A stretch of DNA of 64,000 nt, from positions 3,782,001 to 3,846,000 of the forward strand of contig NZ_CP074371.1 of NCBI RefSeq assembly GCF_018362975.1, in the 5' to 3' direction. This stretch comes from Nocardia tengchongensis (GTDB lineage Bacteria; Actinomycetota; Actinomycetes; Mycobacteriales; Mycobacteriaceae). Shown piece after piece: positions 11,483-20,159 of this stretch (positions are counted from its first letter, which is position 1; each line of letters starts with the position of its first letter). Position numbers and translations under genes: made by a program. The notes under the pieces were generated by a model. That model did not search any database, was not told the origin of the DNA, and saw only the letters and a list, made by a program, of their open reading frames with translations.

Positions 11483-12481
11483 GTGAGTTTCGACAATGTA
11501 CGGGGATATTCGACCCCTGGCCGAGTTTCCCGCACGCCGCACGTGTCCGGAACTCGCTCCGTGCTGCAGCAGCTGGGCCCCCGCCCCGACGGGTCGGTGC
11601 CCTTCTCGGTCGAGTTCAATCCGCCACGTGACGCCGCCGGTGAGGCGCGCCTGTGGCGGGCCGCCCGCGAATTCGAGCGGCTGCATCCGGCGTTCGTGTC
11701 CATGACCTACGGTGCGGGCGGCTCCACCCGCGACCGCACCATCCGGGTCACCGGCGAACTCGCGCGCGAAACCACCCTGCTCACCGTCGCCCACCTCACG
11801 GCGGTCGACCACTCGGTCGCCGAGCTGCGGTCCATCGTCGGCGCGTACGCCGATTCGGGCATCCGCAATCTGCTGGTGCTGCGCGGCGATCCGCCGGGCG
11901 ACGTGCTGGGGGAGTGGCTCAAGCACCCCGAGGGCGTCGAATACGCCGAGGAGCTCGTGCGCATCGTGCGCGACCTGGGCGACTTCCACGTCGGCGTGGC
12001 CTCGTTCCCGCAGGGACACCCCCGCTCCACCGACCTCGACGACGACACCCGCTACCTGGTGGCGAAACTGCGCGCGGGCGCGGAGTATTCGATCACCCAG
12101 ATGTTCTTCGACGTGGATCACTATCTGCGCCTGCGGGATCGGGTCATCGCGGCCGACCCGATCGAGGGCGCGAAGCCGATCATCCCCGAGCTGATGCCGG
12201 TCACCTCGCTGCGCACGGTCGAGCGCGCGGAGGAGCTGTCGGGCCGTCCGCTCCCGGCCAAGGTGATCGAGCGGCTGCGCAAGGCCGCGGGCACCGGGCC
12301 CGAGGAGGATCGCGCGGCGGTCCGCGCCGAGGGCATCCAGATCGCCACCGAGATGGCCCAGCGCCTGATCGCCGAGGGCGCGCCCTGCCTGCACTTCATC
12401 ACCCTGAATTTCGCCAAGGCCACCAGCGAAGTGCTGGCGAACCTGGGCTATTCGAACGCGCCGGCTCCCGCGCACGCCTGA
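11483..12481 (+). CDS. metF: Methylenetetrahydrofolate reductase
   Basis: Reduces 5,10-methylene-THF to 5-methyl-THF for methionine synthesis. The 332-residue TIM-barrel protein shows PFSVEFNPP (catalytic Glu region), FVSMTYGAGGSTR, LVLRGDPPGD and HFITLNFAKAT, all in family order. It corresponds to the MetF-like Rv2172c, which in M. tuberculosis is also next to idsA2. The start is the GTG at 11483 behind a -10 box. The N terminus has about 25 residues before the barrel begins. Monocistronic; the next gene begins 112 bp later with its own RBS. Confidence 0.92.
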   Translation: MSFDNVRGYSTPGRVSRTPHVSGTRSVLQQLGPRPDGSVPFSVEFNPPRDAAGEARLWRAAREFERLHPAFVSMTYGAGGSTRDRTIRVTGELARETTLLTVAHLTAVDHSVAELRSIVGAYADSGIRNLLVLRGDPPGDVLGEWLKHPEGVEYAEELVRIVRDLGDFHVGVASFPQGHPRSTDLDDDTRYLVAKLRAGAEYSITQMFFDVDHYLRLRDRVIAADPIEGAKPIIPELMPVTSLRTVERAEELSGRPLPAKVIERLRKAAGTGPEEDRAAVRAEGIQIATEMAQRLIAEGAPCLHFITLNFAKATSEVLANLGYSNAPAPAHA

Positions 12482-12593
12482 CCGGACCGCGTTCGCGCCG
12501 GAGCAATACCTCGGCATGCCGGGGCAAATGACAGGAATGTGCTGGTCAGCGGAGTAGCGTCGCCCTCGACTCGTGACTTCGAGGGGAGCCTCC

Positions 12594-13414
12594 ATGTTCG
12601 CGTTCCACCACCTCGTCCGCGTCGCAGGCGCATTCGGCGCCTGCGCGGTGCTCGCCGCCGGCGGACCGGCAACTCTGGCGGGACCGGCCGTCGCCGCCCC
12701 GGCGCAGACCGAGATCGGCGGCCTCGCGCCGGGCGATCCCGGCACGACCGCCGCGGTGAGCCCGGCGGCCGCCGCCGCGCTGGCCGCCATCACCGCGGTC
12801 GGTGACGCGACCGGCCGGAACGACGCCGCCGGGCCGTCCACCTCGGCCGGGCCGACCGATTGGTTGTCCGCCTACGGTCAAGCCGCCGAGGGCCTTCAGG
12901 CTCTGGGCATCAAGCCCTTCCTGTACCCGACCGCCGCTCCCTTCTGCCTCGGCGGCACCACCCTGGGTCTGGCCCCCGCGATGGCGGGCAGCATCCCCGG
13001 CCCCTGGCCCAACTACGCGTTCTCCATTCCCGGCCTGGATCTTTCGGCCGTGAAGGCGGGCCAGACCATGTTCGCGTTCGTGCCCTACGGCATCGCCCCC
13101 GACGGCGCGGACACCAGCGGCATGCAGGTCGCGTGGTTCAACGTGAGCAACGGCCGCGGCGGCCTGGTGCCCATGGGCCCGCTGGGCCAGGTGCTCAATG
13201 CCATGATCCCGCCGCAGGTCCCCGCCGAGCTGCGGCCCATGGTCGCCCAGGCCGTGCACGACTACTTCACCGCGGCCCTGCCGGTGGGCGGCGTGCGCGC
13301 GGTGCGGTCGACACCGGTTCGGGCACCGTGCTGGCCGCGGTGTTCGGCACCGTCCGCAATGGCAACAGCACCTGCTTCTTCCTCCCGACGATCGGCATGA
13401 CCCCGGTGCCGTGA
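12594..13414 (+). CDS. Secreted protein of unknown function (frame disrupted)
   Basis: About 273 residues, not recognised. It has a clear signal peptide (residues 1 to about 35, cleavage likely after AVAAPA), an Ala/Pro-rich stretch and then a compact domain with PFCLGGTTLGLAP, WPNYAFSIPGLDL, VAWFNVSNGRGG and a C-terminal STCFFLPTIG; the two Cys could form a disulfide. ATG 12594 has GAGGGGAG six bases upstream. One base is missing at about 13301-13306: the frame carrying DTGSGTVLAAVFGTVRNG is the true continuation and ends at 13414. A strong terminator follows. Role unknown; its place next to envelope genes suggests a cell-wall protein. Confidence 0.7.
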
Positions 13415-13470
13415 CCGCGGAAACCGGTGCGCGCCACCACTGACCACCGTCGAGTCGATGCTCGGCACCG

Positions 13471-13512
13471 GGTGAATGCCCGCCGGATGATCGGATCCGG
13501 CGGGCATTCACC
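13471..13512. terminator. Strong convergent hairpin terminator
   Basis: Perfect 18-bp stem (13471-13488 with 13495-13512; core AATGCCCGCCGGAT) and a six-base loop between the secreted-protein gene and the converging glycosyltransferase. Confidence 0.85.
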
Positions 13513-13529
13513 TGTCCGGACCCTGACGG

Positions 13530-14682
13530 TCAACCGACCTCGAGTGACCGGTTCTTCCAACGCAGGCGACCGGCCCTGTGCGCCCGATGAGAGCGGACCG
13601 ACAGTGCCAGGTAGGCCGCGACCGACAGCGGGTGCGCCAGCGCGGCAACGACATCCGCGCGGCCGGGTGGGCCGCCGGTCTCGGTCGAGCGGGCCAGCAG
13701 GCGACCGGTGACCGCCGCGCCGTAGCCGAGCACGCCGATCCGGCGCAGCCGCCCGCGCCCGCACAGCGCGGCCAGCGGAGGAACCCAGAAGGCCAGCGCC
13801 GCAATCGAACCGACCGCGAGACTGCCCGTCGGGCCGCCGTAGGCCGACCACAGCCAGCGGGTGTAGCCCTCGGTGAGTTCGGACGTGTCCCGGTACATGC
13901 GGGTGTGCGCCAAGGGCCCGGCCGCGACCAGGGCGGTGCGCCGCCCGCGACGTCGCAGTTCCCGTGCGATGGCCAGGTCCTCGGTCACGCTGTCGGCCAC
14001 CGCCGCGTGCCCGCCGACGGCCCGGTAGGCGGCGGCGTCGAAGACCAGGAACTGGCCACAGGCCACCGCCATCGACGGCCGCCGGGTCCGATCGGCCAGT
14101 GCGACCGGCAAAGTCGAGGCCCAGGACCAGCACAGCAGCGGCTGCACCAGCCATTCGGCGGGCGATTCGGCGCGTTGGCGCGGCCATGGGCAGAGCAGGT
14201 CGGCGCGGGCGGAACGCAAGGCGCGCACCGCCGCGGCCAGCGCGGTGGGGGCGAGCCGGACGTCGGCGTCGAGGAAGATCAGCGCGCCGGCATCGGTGAG
14301 GTCCGCGGCCAGGGCGGCCAGCCGGGCGCAGGCCGCGGTCTTGCCGGTCCAGCCCGGGGCGGGGTCGGTGTCGTTGCGGGCCAGCCGGAATCGGTCGTCG
14401 TCGCCGATGGCCGCGCGCGCCGCCGCGCTGGTGCCGTCGGTCGAGCCGTCGTCGAGGATCAGCACGCGCAGACCGGTGATGCCCTGCTGGGCGCGTAGAT
14501 CCGCGATCAGCCCGGGCAGCTGGTGCGCTTCGTCGCGGGCGGGGACGCAGACGGTGACCGGTTCGGTGACGGGGTCGCCGCCGGACCGCAGGCGGGGCAG
14601 GGCCAGGCGATTCGCGAGGGCGGCAACAGCACGAAGGCGGCGACGGCGCTACGGCCGTCACCGCCTTCGTGGCGAAATTCAT
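13530..14682 (-). CDS. Family 2 glycosyltransferase, probable carotenoid glycosyltransferase (frame disrupted)
   Basis: Membrane-anchored GT-A enzyme of about 384 aa. It shows VTVCVPARDEAHQLPG, the nucleotide-sugar motif LILDDGSTDGTS, metal-binding FLDADVRL and, later, VTEDLAIARELRRRG, then C-terminal membrane segments. Its place with cruF and crtO in one operon suggests a CruG/CrtQ-like step adding sugar to a carotenoid hydroxyl; an HpnB-like or other lipid glycosyltransferase is possible. The ATG at 14682 starts a membrane anchor, and two missing bases (about 14646 and 14623) restore one frame through AVAAFVLL to ALANRLALPRL. Last gene of the GNAT-crtO-cruF-lppM-GT operon, ten bases after lppM. 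Confidence 0.72.
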
Positions 14683-14692
14683 GGTGCGAGGG

Positions 14693-15442
14693 TCATCGAC
14701 TGTTGGTGCGGTCCGGGCGCAGCCAGCGGGCAGCGCGCACGTAGGCCGGCGGATCGGGGTTGCGGGTCATGTAGGCCAGGACCGCGACCACCGCGGCCAC
14801 CGCCAGGGTGATGCCGCCGACGATGCCCGCCCAGCCGGCGAAGGACCGGGTGTTCGGGTCCGCGTAGCCGACTTCGGCACGCAGCGTGCTGACGTCGCCG
14901 GGCGGGAGCTTCCAGGTGACCACCTGGTCGCCCTCGCGGGTGCCGTTGGTGGTGGCGACCCGGGCCGGGAAGGCGACCGACAGCTGCACGTCGGAACCCT
15001 GCGGCGGCAGGCTCTTCAGGTCCACCCGGCCGGTCAGGGTGACCAGATCGCCGGTGCGGCTGAAGACCAGGTTGAACATGCCCGAGGTCTGATCGGACAG
15101 GGCGCCCAGCTGCTGCACCTCACCGAAGGTCAGATCGTCGAAATACACCTGGCTGCCGACGTATCCGTCGCGCGAGTAGGTGTCGACCCGCACCTTGCCG
15201 GCCAGCCCCTCGGGGGCCTTGAGCTGCGGGCCCTTGTCCTTGTCGTGCTGCGGCACGGCGGCCGCGATGATCTGCCCGGATACCCGGTCGTTGGAGGACA
15301 CGCCCATCGACACCTGCACCCGCAGGCATCCGGTGAGCAGGAACGCCAGTCCCGCGAACAGGACCACGGCCAGCAGCCGTACCCACCGCCGCGGTCGCCG
15401 CTGGGGCGGCGCGGATTCGAGTGATTCCTCTGCTGTCGACAT
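14693..15442 (-). CDS. lppM: LppM-family lipoprotein (DUF3153)
   Basis: Predicted membrane-anchored lipoprotein of 249 aa, syntenic with M. tuberculosis lppM (Rv2171), a protein linked to phagosome interaction in that species. It has an N-terminal cytoplasmic basic patch (RRPRRW), a hydrophobic stretch with lipobox LLTGC, a beta-rich DUF3153 body and a second membrane segment near the C terminus followed by a basic tail, as in the family. ATG 15442 is chosen; GTG 15460 in the same frame is an alternative. It lies between two carotenoid genes (cruF before, glycosyltransferase after) in one transcript. Confidence 0.82.
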   Translation of the reverse strand: MSTAEESLESAPPQRRPRRWVRLLAVVLFAGLAFLLTGCLRVQVSMGVSSNDRVSGQIIAAAVPQHDKDKGPQLKAPEGLAGKVRVDTYSRDGYVGSQVYFDDLTFGEVQQLGALSDQTSGMFNLVFSRTGDLVTLTGRVDLKSLPPQGSDVQLSVAFPARVATTNGTREGDQVVTWKLPPGDVSTLRAEVGYADPNTRSFAGWAGIVGGITLAVAAVVAVLAYMTRNPDPPAYVRAARWLRPDRTNSR

Positions 15443-15463
15443 GTTCGGACTCGGCTGCACGGC

Positions 15464-16287
15464 TCACATCGTGCCATGCGTCCCGGGCCACAGGGTGATT
15501 CGACGGGCCCTCAGCCCCCGAACCAGCGGAATCCCCAGTACGCCGAGCCCGCAGCAGCCGTACACCGCCGACACCGGCAGCCCCAGGAACACCGCGTGCG
15601 CCAGCGCCGAGCCCAGCCAGGTCCACAGGAAGACGGCCACCGGAACCACCCGCGCCGCACCCGAATCCGGGGCCGTGCGATCCCAGAACTCCAGCAGCCC
15701 GGCCATCACCAGCACCACCGCGAACCACCCGAGATAGTTGCTCACCGGAATCTGCGCCAGCCCGGGCAGTCCCGCGATCGGCGACCGCCACACCCACTGC
15801 CCGTCGGCGACCATCTGCGGATCCAGGAACAGATCCCACCCGACGGCCCCCGCGGCCGTCAGCGAAACCCGCCCGGCCGCACTCCGGCCCAGCAGCCCGG
15901 CCACGACCCACACCGGATACAGCCCGCCGGTCCACGCCAGCGGAACCACCAGCGGCACCCCGAGCACTTCGGGCCCCAACCGCCCGCTCGCGTAGTCATA
16001 GCTGCCGAACGGAAACCGGTGGCGGTCCCCAGCACCTCGGCCGCCAGCCCGATCCCGGACACGATCACCAGAAAGCCCGCCGCCCACCGCGCGCCCCGCG
16101 TCACCGCGGCGTGCACCAGAGCCGCACTCGCCGAAAGCAATACGACCATCACGGTCACCCGATCCCGTGCCACACCGTGCACGAGCGGATACGCGATCTG
16201 CACCAGCACCAGCAACACCGCGGGCGCCGCCGCGACGACAGTGACGCGCCCGGTCTTCGCGGTCGTCGGCCACCCGGTCCTGGTCAT
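15464..16287 (-). CDS. cruF: Carotenoid biosynthesis protein, CruF-like 1',2'-hydratase (frame disrupted)
   Basis: Polytopic membrane protein of about 274 aa of the CruF family, which hydrates the 1',2' end of acyclic psi-ends such as in gamma-carotene or lycopene. Family text includes FPFGSYDYASGRLGPEVLGV, GGLYPVWVV, GWDLFLDPQMV and the HAVFLGLPVS segment. One C is missing at 16011-16012 (plus strand GG), splitting the gene between GTATGF and PFGSYDY. ATG 16287 starts in a hydrophobic N terminus. It is 34 bp after the crtO-like gene and 21 bp before lppM, same strand. With the downstream glycosyltransferase it resembles the CruF-CruG pairing. Confidence 0.78.
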
Positions 16288-16321
16288 CGGTCACCGCCGG
16301 CACCGGATAGAGCGGGGTCCG

Positions 16322-17938
16322 TCATCGCCGGGACGGGAACAGCCGGCGCGGGCGCAGGTCGTGCTCGACGATCCGGGCGACGCTGCGGCCGCTGGCGCCG
16401 GAGACGCCGCCGCCGGGGTGGGTGGAGGCGCCGGTGAGGTAGAGACCGGGGGCGCCGGGGACGCGCTGGTTGGCGAGTTCGGGCAGGGGCCGCCACATGA
16501 ACATCTGGTCGATGGACATCTCGACGTGCATGACGTTGCCGCCCAGCAGGCCCATCTCGCGTTCGAGGTCGGCGGGGGTCTGGACGAAGCGCTGGGTCAC
16601 GCTGCCGGCGAATCCCGGTGCGAGGGCGTCGACTTCGGCGATGATGCGGTCGGCCTCGCGATCGGCGTGGACGGACCAGTCGGTGCCGTCGGCGAGATCG
16701 TAGGGATGCCACTGCGACCACAGGGTGACCTGGTGTTCGCCCGCGGGGGACAGGCTCGGGTCCAGGGCGCTGAAGGTCATGGCCAGCACCACCGGGCGGG
16801 GCGGCAGATCCCCGGCCAGGGCGGCGCCGTGGGCGCGGCGCAGCTCGCGCCGGTCGGTCACGAGAAGTTGCAGGCCGTGGGCGGATTCGGTGGTGTCGGC
16901 CCCGGGATAGCGGGGGAGGTCGCGGATCGCGGCGCGCACCACCATGCCGATGCCGGGGCCCACGCGGATGCGGCGCCGCCAGTCGGCGAGCGTCGCGGCA
17001 TCGAATCCGCCCTGTTCGAGCAGGTTCAGGGTGGTGAGGATGTGGCTGCCCGCGATCACGGTGTCCGCGCTCAGGTTTCGGCCGCTCGCGGTGCGCACCT
17101 GCCAGCGGTCGCCGGTGCGGGCGAGGGCAGTGACGGCGTCCCCGGCGGTGACCGTGCCGCCGTCGGATTCCAGCCGCGCCACCAGGGCGGCGCTGAGCGC
17201 GCCGCTGCCGCCGACCGCGCGTCCGGGCGGCAGCGTGTGCATCAGCGCCGCGAAGCCGACCATGGGCGCGGAGCCGGGCTCGGACATGGGCGGGCCGGAC
17301 TGCGCGCCGAACCAGGCCAGCGCCGCCTTGAGTCGTTCACTGTCGAACAGGCTGTCCAGCAGCGCGTCTCCGGTCTGCATCATCTCCCGGGACAGGGCCG
17401 CGGCGTCGGCGCGCCCACTCGCCCCGGCGGCCTCGCGAGGATCCATGCCCCAGAACGATTTCAGCAGGTGCCCGCCGGTCGGTGTCCCGGAGAAGGCCCG
17501 CATCACCCGGGCGCTGCGCGGCCCCCACACGGTCACGAAACGCCGGTACGCCTGCGCGTCACGTTCCCCGCAGGCCGCGGCGATGGAGGCGCAGGTGCGG
17601 TCCAGATCCTGATGGAACACGATCGGCGGCAGCCCGCTGCCGGGCGGCGCGGGCGCGAAAGCCCAGGGGTCGCAATCGATGTAGCGCAGCCCGAACCGGG
17701 CCAGCTGCAGCTCCTCGATGATCCCGGTGTGGCGGATCATGATGTGCGCCGACGAGCCCCGATCGATCAGATGCCCGGGGAAGCGTTCCACCGTGGACAC
17801 CGCCCCGCCGAGCACGGTGTCACGTTCGAGCACCTCGACCCGGTGCCCGGCCCGCGCGAGATAGCAGGCGGCGACCAGCGCGTTGTGCCCGGAGCCGACG
17901 ATGACGATGTCGCGGGAACCGATGTCACGCCTGCTCAC
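16322..17938 (-). CDS. crtO: CrtO-type carotenoid ketolase / FAD-dependent desaturase homologue
   Basis: A 538-aa FAD protein of the CrtI/CrtO superfamily. It opens with IVIVGSGHNALVAACYLARA and ERDTVLGGAVST, has the CrtO-like SAHIMIRHTGIIEELQL stretch, and ends with the FAD-closing LYLTGASTHPGGGVSGASG. In Rhodococcus, CrtO adds a 4-keto group to the beta-ring; that is the favoured role here given the separate crtI in the window. GTG 17938 overlaps the GNAT stop as GTGA, showing translational coupling. A general carotenoid oxidoreductase remains possible. The gene is intact. Confidence 0.78.
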   Translation of the reverse strand: MSRRDIGSRDIVIVGSGHNALVAACYLARAGHRVEVLERDTVLGGAVSTVERFPGHLIDRGSSAHIMIRHTGIIEELQLARFGLRYIDCDPWAFAPAPPGSGLPPIVFHQDLDRTCASIAAACGERDAQAYRRFVTVWGPRSARVMRAFSGTPTGGHLLKSFWGMDPREAAGASGRADAAALSREMMQTGDALLDSLFDSERLKAALAWFGAQSGPPMSEPGSAPMVGFAALMHTLPPGRAVGGSGALSAALVARLESDGGTVTAGDAVTALARTGDRWQVRTASGRNLSADTVIAGSHILTTLNLLEQGGFDAATLADWRRRIRVGPGIGMVVRAAIRDLPRYPGADTTESAHGLQLLVTDRRELRRAHGAALAGDLPPRPVVLAMTFSALDPSLSPAGEHQVTLWSQWHPYDLADGTDWSVHADREADRIIAEVDALAPGFAGSVTQRFVQTPADLEREMGLLGGNVMHVEMSIDQMFMWRPLPELANQRVPGAPGLYLTGASTHPGGGVSGASGRSVARIVEHDLRPRRLFPSRR

Positions 17939-18546
17939 AGGGGCAGCCGCCGCCCGAGGACCGCGAACCGCCGGGTGTCGCCGGAGAAGATGAAGTGCCG
18001 CACCACATCCCCGAATCCCTGGCGCCGGTACAGCCGCCAGGCCCGGTTGGACTCGCGGTCCACCTCCGGGGTGGACAGCAGCACGGTGCGCTCGGGCCGG
18101 TTCTGCAGCAGCCGGGTGAGCAGGATCTCGCCGAGCCCGCGTCCCTGTGCGGCGGGGTGGACGTGCAGTTCGGTCAGTTCGAAGTAGTCCGAAAGCAGTT
18201 CGCGCGCGCCCTGTTCGGGCCAGCCGGTGCGCCGCATGCCGCTGTACACCTGCTGATGCCACCACTGGTGGGGCGCGCCGTGATACCCGTAGGCGATGGC
18301 CACGATGGGCGCGGTGCGCAGGTCGAGGCGGCCGTCGTCGTCGGGCAGCACCGCGGCCACGGCCTGCCAGCCGGGGCGGGTGGTGTGCTCGGTCCACATG
18401 GGTGCGCGCTGGTGTTCGGTGCCGCGGGGGTAATCCATCGCCGCGACGTAGACCGCCAGTGCGTCGTGCAGGCGGTGGCGCAGGGTCGCGGCCGACATGT
18501 CGACGACGACGGGTGCCGGCGTCGGTTTGGGGGTGACTGCGGTCAT
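17935..18546 (-). CDS. GNAT-family acetyltransferase, Rv2170-like
   Basis: Single GNAT domain, 203 aa, with the acetyl-CoA loop LHVHPAAQGRGLGEILLTRLL and the C-terminal NRAWRLYRRQGF motif. By order it is the Rv2170 orthologue, next to lppM in M. tuberculosis. ATG 18546 is the first good start; the open frame runs upstream but across the divergent promoter region. First gene of the five-gene operon with crtO, cruF, lppM and the glycosyltransferase, overlapping crtO by four bases. The substrate cannot be read from the sequence. Confidence 0.82.
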   Translation of the reverse strand: MTAVTPKPTPAPVVVDMSAATLRHRLHDALAVYVAAMDYPRGTEHQRAPMWTEHTTRPGWQAVAAVLPDDDGRLDLRTAPIVAIAYGYHGAPHQWWHQQVYSGMRRTGWPEQGARELLSDYFELTELHVHPAAQGRGLGEILLTRLLQNRPERTVLLSTPEVDRESNRAWRLYRRQGFGDVVRHFIFSGDTRRFAVLGRRLPL

Positions 18547-18753
18547 CTGCTGGACGCAACTCTCGTTGGCGCGGACGGATGGATCGACAGTAGCGCCACG
18601 GCAGGACGTCAACTTGTCGGTGGGTCTCCCTATATTCAAACCCAACAGAAACCTTCGAATGCCTGTTCGATCACTCTCGCGGGTGAAATGCCTGACGAGG
18701 ACCGGTTGTCCCGGGAGTCGGCGAATCGGGTGTCGAGTGGGGAGGTACGCGAA

Positions 18754-19193
18754 ATGACCGGGAAAATCGAACGTCCGGGACAGCCCGGCCGGGCCGGCGA
18801 CCTGCTGGGCAAGGCCGGCGGGCTGTTGGCCGAGGCGCGGGGGGAGTCCGATCCGGTGGAGCGGTTCCGCATCGCCTACCTGGCGGCGCTGCGCGGGGCG
18901 GGCGCGGTGCTCGCGCTCACCGGCGCGGACCGGGCGCCGCGGGCGCGCTCGCGCAACGCCTGGGTCCTGATGCAGCGCGCGGCACCGGAATTCGTCATGT
19001 GGTCGGACTACTTCACCGGCCAATCCGAGACCCGCGCGGCGCTCGAGGCGGGGCTGCCGGGCCCATCGACGATCACCGCGCGGACGAGTTCGCTTCGCGG
19101 GTAGGCGCATTCCTGCACGACGTCGCTGATCTGGTGGCTGTTGCGTCTCGGATGCGTCCCAGTTCAGGGTGGGTGAACGGAATGCCGGCGTGA
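18754..19193 (+). CDS. SAV_6107-family HEPN domain protein (frame disrupted)
   Basis: Small helical protein of about 146 aa resembling the actinobacterial SAV_6107 HEPN family. The first part holds LLAEARGESDPVERFRIAYLAALRGAGAVLAL; the second holds RADEFASRVGAFLHDVADL, with an R-x5-H spacing of the kind used by HEPN ribonucleases. ATG 18754 has GGGGAGGT upstream. One base is missing at about 19058-19064 (GGGCCC), after which the frame ending at 19193 continues. No nucleotidyltransferase or antitoxin partner is adjacent, so a toxin role is not supported; function unknown. Confidence 0.65.
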
Positions 19194-19318
19194 GTATCGG
19201 CGAGTAGGTGGTCCGGTTCTGATCGAACTCGTATTATTGGTGGCAGATAGCCGCCAAGGTCGGCTACCCGTCGTCTACCCGGAGGCGACAGCCACCACCT
19301 AGTGCCGGGGGAGGTACC

Positions 19319-19744
19319 GTGCCACTCTCCGAGCACGAGCAGCGCATGCTCGAACAGATCGAGAGCGCGCTCTATGCTGAGGATCCGAAGTTCGCCTCGA
19401 CTGTTCGGGGTGGACGGTTACGTTCTGCCACCGGTCGGCGCAGACTTCAGGCGGCCGCCCTGTTCGCCCTCGGTCTGTTTCTGTTGGTGGCCGGTATTGC
19501 CGCACCGTTCAAGCCGGGCGGTTTCCCGATCATCAGTCTCGTCGGCTTCATCGTCATGTTCGGCGCGGGTGTGCTGTTGCTGATCGGTGGCCCCCGCATG
19601 GGTGGTTCGTCCGGTCACGCGCCGGACGCGCATCCGAGTGCGGGCGGCGCTTCCGGCGCCGGCCGCGGCAAGCCCCGTAAGCAGGGCGGGTTCTCCGCGC
19701 GGATGGAGGACCGGTTCCGCAAGAGGTTCGAACAGGACAGTTGA
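19319..19744 (+). CDS. DUF3040 membrane protein, Rv2169c-like
   Basis: A 141-aa protein starting PLSEHEQRMLEQIESALYAEDP, the DUF3040 signature. Two membrane segments follow (about residues 44-80), then a Gly/Ser-rich cytoplasmic tail ending in a basic ARMEDRFRKRF helix. GTG 19319 has GGGGGAGGT directly upstream. In M. tuberculosis the family member Rv2169c occupies the same place between the GNAT block and mraZ. A perfect hairpin terminator follows and separates it from the dcw cluster. Function unknown. Confidence 0.85.
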   Translation: MPLSEHEQRMLEQIESALYAEDPKFASTVRGGRLRSATGRRRLQAAALFALGLFLLVAGIAAPFKPGGFPIISLVGFIVMFGAGVLLLIGGPRMGGSSGHAPDAHPSAGGASGAGRGKPRKQGGFSARMEDRFRKRFEQDS

Positions 19745-19776
19745 CCGGCCTGCCGATAACTGAAGAACTTCACGAC

Positions 19777-19819
19777 ACGCCGTGACGCCACACCGATTTA
19801 AGGTGTGGCGTCACGGCGT
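19777..19819 (+). terminator. Rho-independent terminator
   Basis: Perfect 18-bp stem (ACGCCGTGACGCCACACC at 19777-19794 with 19802-19819) and seven-base AT-rich loop, followed by TTCTGGTT. It insulates the dcw cluster from upstream transcription. Confidence 0.88.
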
Positions 19820-19861
19820 TTCTGGTTGGTAGGGATTCGGCGTGTCGGGCGTCGTCCCCGA

Positions 19862-19907
19862 TTCCCCACACCTCCCCACGGGGGTTCCCCACACCGCCCC
19901 ACGGGTG
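19862..19907. repeat. 23-bp tandem repeat carrying four CCCCAC boxes
   Basis: Two adjacent 23-base units (19862-19884 and 19885-19907) differ at two positions. Each holds two CCCCAC boxes ten bases apart (19864, 19874, 19887, 19897), which on the minus strand read GTGGGG, the core of the MraZ boxes found 170 bp downstream on the plus strand. The surrounding 19820-20073 has no gene. Confidence 0.75.
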
Positions 19908-20073
19908 CCGGATATGCACGCTATCTGCGGGTTTGCTGGCGGTTGTCGGGTGCCCGCCGGCGCGCGTCGCGCGTGTCGGGGGAACTGCGCGAAATCTTCC
20001 CCACCACCGTGATAGCTGGTGTGACCTGCGAAGTTCGCCAAGCGGGGACCGAGATCACCGCTGCTTTCGATTG

Positions 20074-20103
20074 AAAGTGGGGGAAAGTGGGGTAATGTGG
20101 AGC
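20074..20103 (+). promoter_or_regulatory. MraZ operator: three 10-bp direct repeats
   Basis: Three abutting 10-mers: AAAGTGGGG(G) at 20074, AAAGTGGGG(T) at 20084 and a degenerate AATGTGGAG(C) at 20094. MraZ proteins bind tandem GTG[G/T]-type repeats with 10-bp period ahead of their own gene, so this is the autoregulatory site of the cluster. It lies 57 bp before the mraZ start. Confidence 0.8.
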
Positions 20104-20159
20104 CCGCACTACAGGAGGCCGAACAGTCGAGAGGGTGATCCGGCAGGAGGTGTCGAGGC

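Noticed and set aside
15476..18187. 903-codon plus-strand frame across cruF and crtO
   Set aside because: Spans two unrelated minus-strand genes and has shadow composition.
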